From positions 1,361,146 through 1,425,145 of the forward strand of contig NZ_JARADB010000002.1 of the NCBI RefSeq assembly GCF_028765165.1: a stretch of 64,000 bases of DNA. Direction: 5' to 3'. The stretch comes from Paenibacillus sp. MAHUQ-63. GTDB taxonomy: Bacteria; Bacillota; Bacilli; Paenibacillales; NBRC-103111. The notes under the pieces are model-generated. The model was not told the origin of the DNA and ran no database searches. It saw nothing but the letters and a program-made list of their open reading frames with translations. This document shows, in pieces, positions 61,879 to 64,000 of this stretch. The stretch's first letter is position 1; each line of letters begins with the position of its first letter. A program made the translations under genes and the position numbers.

Positions 61879-62910
61879 ATGGTTAGAAAAATGTCCGTTC
61901 CGCCAATGGCATTGGTGGACGCCGAAGGGCCAGGCACCCAGCTGTGTGCTGTTATGGATGCTATCGGTGAGATTAGTGTGAAACGTGCTTTAATCCCGGA
62001 ACCGAAGGAAGGCGAAATCCGGGTCAAAGTGAAATGGGTCGGCATTTGCGGAAGCGACGTCGAAGTGTTCCGTGGTGCCCGTGAGCCGGAGTTTATTTCG
62101 TACCCGACGAGGCTGGGACATGAAGTGGCGGGGGTGATCGATAAAGTCGGTCCGAATGTCATCGGCGTCAAAGAAGGCGATCATGTTGCCTTGCGTTATG
62201 TTTGGGGAGCTTTCGCCGAATATGTTTGCTGTACGCCGTTCTCCCTGAAGGTGCTGCCGAAGAGTCTGCCATTGATCGAGGGCTCCTTAATCGAAGTGCT
62301 TCCCGGCATCATTCATGCTGCGGAATTGGGAGACATTTCTCCGAATAAAAATGTATTGATTACCGGGCAAGGTGTAAGCGGTCTGGTGATGACGCAAGTG
62401 GTGAGCATGTTCTCTCCGAGAAATCTGGTGGTTACCGATTTATTCGATGAGAAGCTGGCGCTCGCGCGGAAATACGGGGCCACGCACACGTACAAAATGC
62501 CGCATGAGCACGCAAATACGATGGATATCGTCGGTGCCGATTTCCCGGATGGATTCGACGTTGTGATTCCTTGCTTACTGGAAGGCGCCGGAATGGTCGA
62601 TGCGATTAACGCTGCAGCGCAGAATGGGCGCATTGTCATGTATGGCTGCATCGGCACCTGCCATGAGCCGGTCGATTTCTTCAAAGTCCACAAGAAGCGT
62701 TTGGACATTTTCTCAACGGAGCCTAAGCGGGATATCGACAACCGGCGATATTTCGATGAGGGCCTGCGGCTTGTGCTGGACGGCTTGGTCAACACCGAGG
62801 AGATGATCACGCACGTCGTCCCGCTTGCCGAGATCGCGAGGGCGTTCCAACTCAGGAACGAGCATAAAGGGGATACGATTCACGTCATGGTTGATTGTGA
62901 AGTGAAGTAG
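61879..62910 (+). CDS. zinc-type alcohol/sugar dehydrogenase (MDR superfamily)
   Basis: 343 residues, ATG with AAGGAG. Catalytic-zinc motifs GICGSDVEVFRG and RLGHEVAGVIDKVG; the coenzyme loop is NVLITGQGVSGLVM. The structural-zinc four-cysteine loop of classical alcohol dehydrogenases is absent, as in several sorbitol and threonine dehydrogenase relatives. Last gene of the sugar cluster; likely oxidises a secondary alcohol on the sugar. Confidence 0.9.
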   Translation: MVRKMSVPPMALVDAEGPGTQLCAVMDAIGEISVKRALIPEPKEGEIRVKVKWVGICGSDVEVFRGAREPEFISYPTRLGHEVAGVIDKVGPNVIGVKEGDHVALRYVWGAFAEYVCCTPFSLKVLPKSLPLIEGSLIEVLPGIIHAAELGDISPNKNVLITGQGVSGLVMTQVVSMFSPRNLVVTDLFDEKLALARKYGATHTYKMPHEHANTMDIVGADFPDGFDVVIPCLLEGAGMVDAINAAAQNGRIVMYGCIGTCHEPVDFFKVHKKRLDIFSTEPKRDIDNRRYFDEGLRLVLDGLVNTEEMITHVVPLAEIARAFQLRNEHKGDTIHVMVDCEVK

Positions 62911-62913
62911 GAG

Positions 62914-62942
62914 AGGGGCTGCCTAGGGGCAGCTCTTTTTTA
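62914..62942 (+). terminator. terminator of the sugar cluster
   Basis: GCTGCC (62918-62923) pairs with GGCAGC (62928-62933) plus flanking G/C pairs, followed by six Ts. Confidence 0.85.
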
Positions 62943-62987
62943 ATTGAAGGGCGCTGACCGGTTATTTGAATAACAGTCAGCGCGTTA

Positions 62988-63314
62988 GACGTTTAACGGA
63001 CATCACAGCCGTTAATGCGGCGACAAGCAGCCTGTCCGGATTCTAACGGATACCACGGCTGCTATTTGCCGTTTTTTGGCGGAAATGCCCCGATTTTGGG
63101 CAAATAGGTGCGCCTGTGTCCGTTAGAGTCGGCGAGCGGCATGGGACCGCTGAATAGCGTCGCCTGTGTCCGTTAGAATCGCTGAACGGCTGGAGCGCAC
63201 CCCGGTGAGCTGTGCCCATAGGCGGCACGGCAGTTCCGCCCATCGCGCGAGGCGTTCTAACGGAGCACAGCCGTTCCGCCCATCACGAGGCGTTCTAACG
63301 GACACCACGGCTGT
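62988..63314. repeat. cluster of at least six copies of a short intergenic repeat in both orientations
   Basis: The core TCTAACGGACANCACGGCTG or a close variant occurs on the plus strand at 62991, 63041, 63254 and 63292 and, as the complement CAGGCG-side form CTGTGTCCGTTAGA, at 63114 and 63164. Two of the plus copies sit in a near-tandem ~40-bp unit beginning GTTCCGCCCATC. TATTTGCC (63063) and GGCAAATA (63099) add an inverted pair. No coding potential is evident. It looks like a REP/MITE-like family. Confidence 0.7.
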
Positions 63315-63405
63315 ATAGAGGCTGCTATGCCCGGCAGCATAGGAGAGTCCCCAAGGCCGCCCTCCTAAAATGAAAATTTTGGCATACGACCCCCTGAAAT
63401 CGACA

Positions 63406-63420
63406 CGTTTCGACGAAACG
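63406..63420. promoter_or_regulatory. palindrome upstream of the antitoxin gene
   Basis: CGTTTCGACGAAACG: perfect arms of seven around one base, 31 bases before the antitoxin start. It is likely the operator for autoregulation by the toxin-antitoxin complex. Confidence 0.5.
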
Positions 63421-63451
63421 ATATAGGAGTTATGCAAAGGAGTGAATCACA

Positions 63452-63748
63452 ATGGAATTAAATTACAAGCGCTTCATACAGAATCAAATCGAAAGAGCAA
63501 AGTCGACCGCTTCCGAATTCATTTCTTCCAGAAGTGAGGAACAAGAGGAAGCCTTCATAGAACTCGAATTGGAAAATTACATGGAACTAAAGACGATCGC
63601 CGATAGGCAGCACACAAGCGTGGACGCAATTGTGAATGGAATCATAGCTCAATATCTGACAAGTGATCCTTACGAACCAACTCCGATTTCGGTAGATCAA
63701 AAGGAAGATAACCCGCTTCTATATTTGGATGGCCTTTGCAAACTATAG
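63452..63748 (+). CDS. antitoxin of a VapBC-type pair (ribbon-helix-helix-like)
   Basis: 98 residues, ATG with AAAGGAG. The middle (LKTIADRQHTSVDAIVNGII) is compatible with a ribbon-helix-helix DNA-binding unit; the acidic C-terminus ending NPLLYLDGLCKL resembles the toxin-wrapping tails of VapB-type antitoxins. The next gene starts 17 bases later and encodes a PIN-like protein. Assignment rests on context and these motifs. Confidence 0.65.
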   Translation: MELNYKRFIQNQIERAKSTASEFISSRSEEQEEAFIELELENYMELKTIADRQHTSVDAIVNGIIAQYLTSDPYEPTPISVDQKEDNPLLYLDGLCKL

Positions 63749-63765
63749 GATAAGGAGTGCTGATT

Positions 63766-64000
63766 TTGGATAACCACATGAATATTCAGGATGCAATTTT
63801 TCTGGACCAAACGGCTCTAGCCGCATTAATGAATCCTGATGATCCCCGCTATGCGAAAGCTCGTTCTCTATTCCTTGATTTGCATGATCTGGAACGTAAT
63901 TATGTTACGACTAATTCTATTATTTTCGAGCTGCATGAGTGGCTTCGCAATGAATACAGCTATCAGCAGGCGGAATATTTCTTGAATGCCATCGACAAAG
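63766..64000 (+). CDS. PIN-domain toxin (VapC-like), truncated by window end
   Basis: Open to the right edge. TTG 63766 has AAGGAG nine bases upstream; an ATG four codons on is a poorer choice. The visible 78 residues show the first acidic residue of a PIN nuclease (IFLDQTALAALMNPDD), a helix, then YVTTNSIIFELHEWLRN with the second conserved glutamate. PIN toxins cleave RNA. Expected to be inhibited by the antitoxin encoded just upstream. Confidence 0.7.
   Translation, partial: MDNHMNIQDAIFLDQTALAALMNPDDPRYAKARSLFLDLHDLERNYVTTNSIIFELHEWLRNEYSYQQAEYFLNAIDK

Noticed and set aside
62988-63314. CRISPR array
   Set aside because: Copies occur in both orientations with unequal spacing and mutual similarity of the spacers, and no cas genes are present.
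63043-63437. Minus-strand frames across the repeat cluster
   Set aside because: They consist of repeat units read in arbitrary phase, without ribosome sites or recognisable protein sequence.

Overview
The window looks like chromosome from an endospore-forming Firmicute of the Paenibacillus type. The signs are a GC content near 50%, strong AGGAGG-type ribosome sites, frequent GTG and TTG starts, a gerA-type germinant receptor operon, an H-type small acid-soluble spore protein (sspH), and carbohydrate ABC transporters of the LplB/YtcP kind without their own ATPase. No rRNA, tRNA, prophage, insertion sequence or CRISPR array is visible.

Layout. 0-3.9 kb: end of a sugar-type operon (glycosidase-like protein, nucleoside-hydrolase-like protein) facing an AraC regulator. 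4-11.6 kb: single genes and small operons: a di-iron ferritin-like protein, glutathione peroxidase, an alpha/beta hydrolase, a membrane HtrA protease, a TetR regulator with a two-subunit SMR efflux pump, a polysaccharide deacetylase, DUF2798 and a GNAT. 11.6-17.1 kb: NADP glutamate dehydrogenase, a racemase-like protein, three tiny reverse-strand genes, an acyl-CoA thioesterase, and a kinase plus HAD pair. 17.2-19.8 kb: two micro-proteins with signal peptides and repeated KPEA motifs, the second linked to a large secreted protein with a copper-amine-oxidase-N-like domain; this is the least explained part of the window. 20-31.9 kb: stand-alone GTP cyclohydrolase II, arylamine N-acetyltransferase, esterase, methyltransferases, malate:quinone oxidoreductase, DUF4386, an XRE/membrane-protein pair, HIT, sspH, a bacterial GRAS-domain protein and a D-2-hydroxyacid dehydrogenase. 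31.9-36.9 kb: gerA-gerB-gerC receptor operon, an ECF41/SigJ-type sigma factor with a matching autoregulatory promoter, and a broken gerB remnant. 37-42 kb: heterodimeric ABC exporter and a Tat-type phosphoesterase. 42.3-50.8 kb: LysR regulator divergent from zwf-gnd (oxidative pentose phosphate pathway), then several hypothetical enzymes. 50.9-53 kb: gudD (glucarate dehydratase) with its GntR regulator and two matching operators. 53.1-62.9 kb: a ROK repressor divergent from an eight-gene sugar uptake and oxidation cluster (two sugar isomerase-like TIM barrels, two permeases, a binding lipoprotein, Gfo/Idh, 2-hydroxyacid dehydrogenase-like and zinc dehydrogenase-like proteins). 63-64 kb: a patch of intergenic inverted repeats, then a VapB/VapC-like toxin-antitoxin pair cut off by the window end.

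Themes. Sugar acid and sugar catabolism dominate the ends (glucarate, an unknown sugar, and the glycosidase-like operon), with zwf-gnd in between. Spore biology is represented by the germination operon and sspH. The most unusual items are the KPEA-repeat micro-proteins, the bacterial GRAS protein, the ECF41 promoter match, a dehydrogenase that lost the glycines of its nucleotide-binding loop, a gene whose only well-placed start codon is ATC, and a di-iron ferritin-like protein of unknown function.
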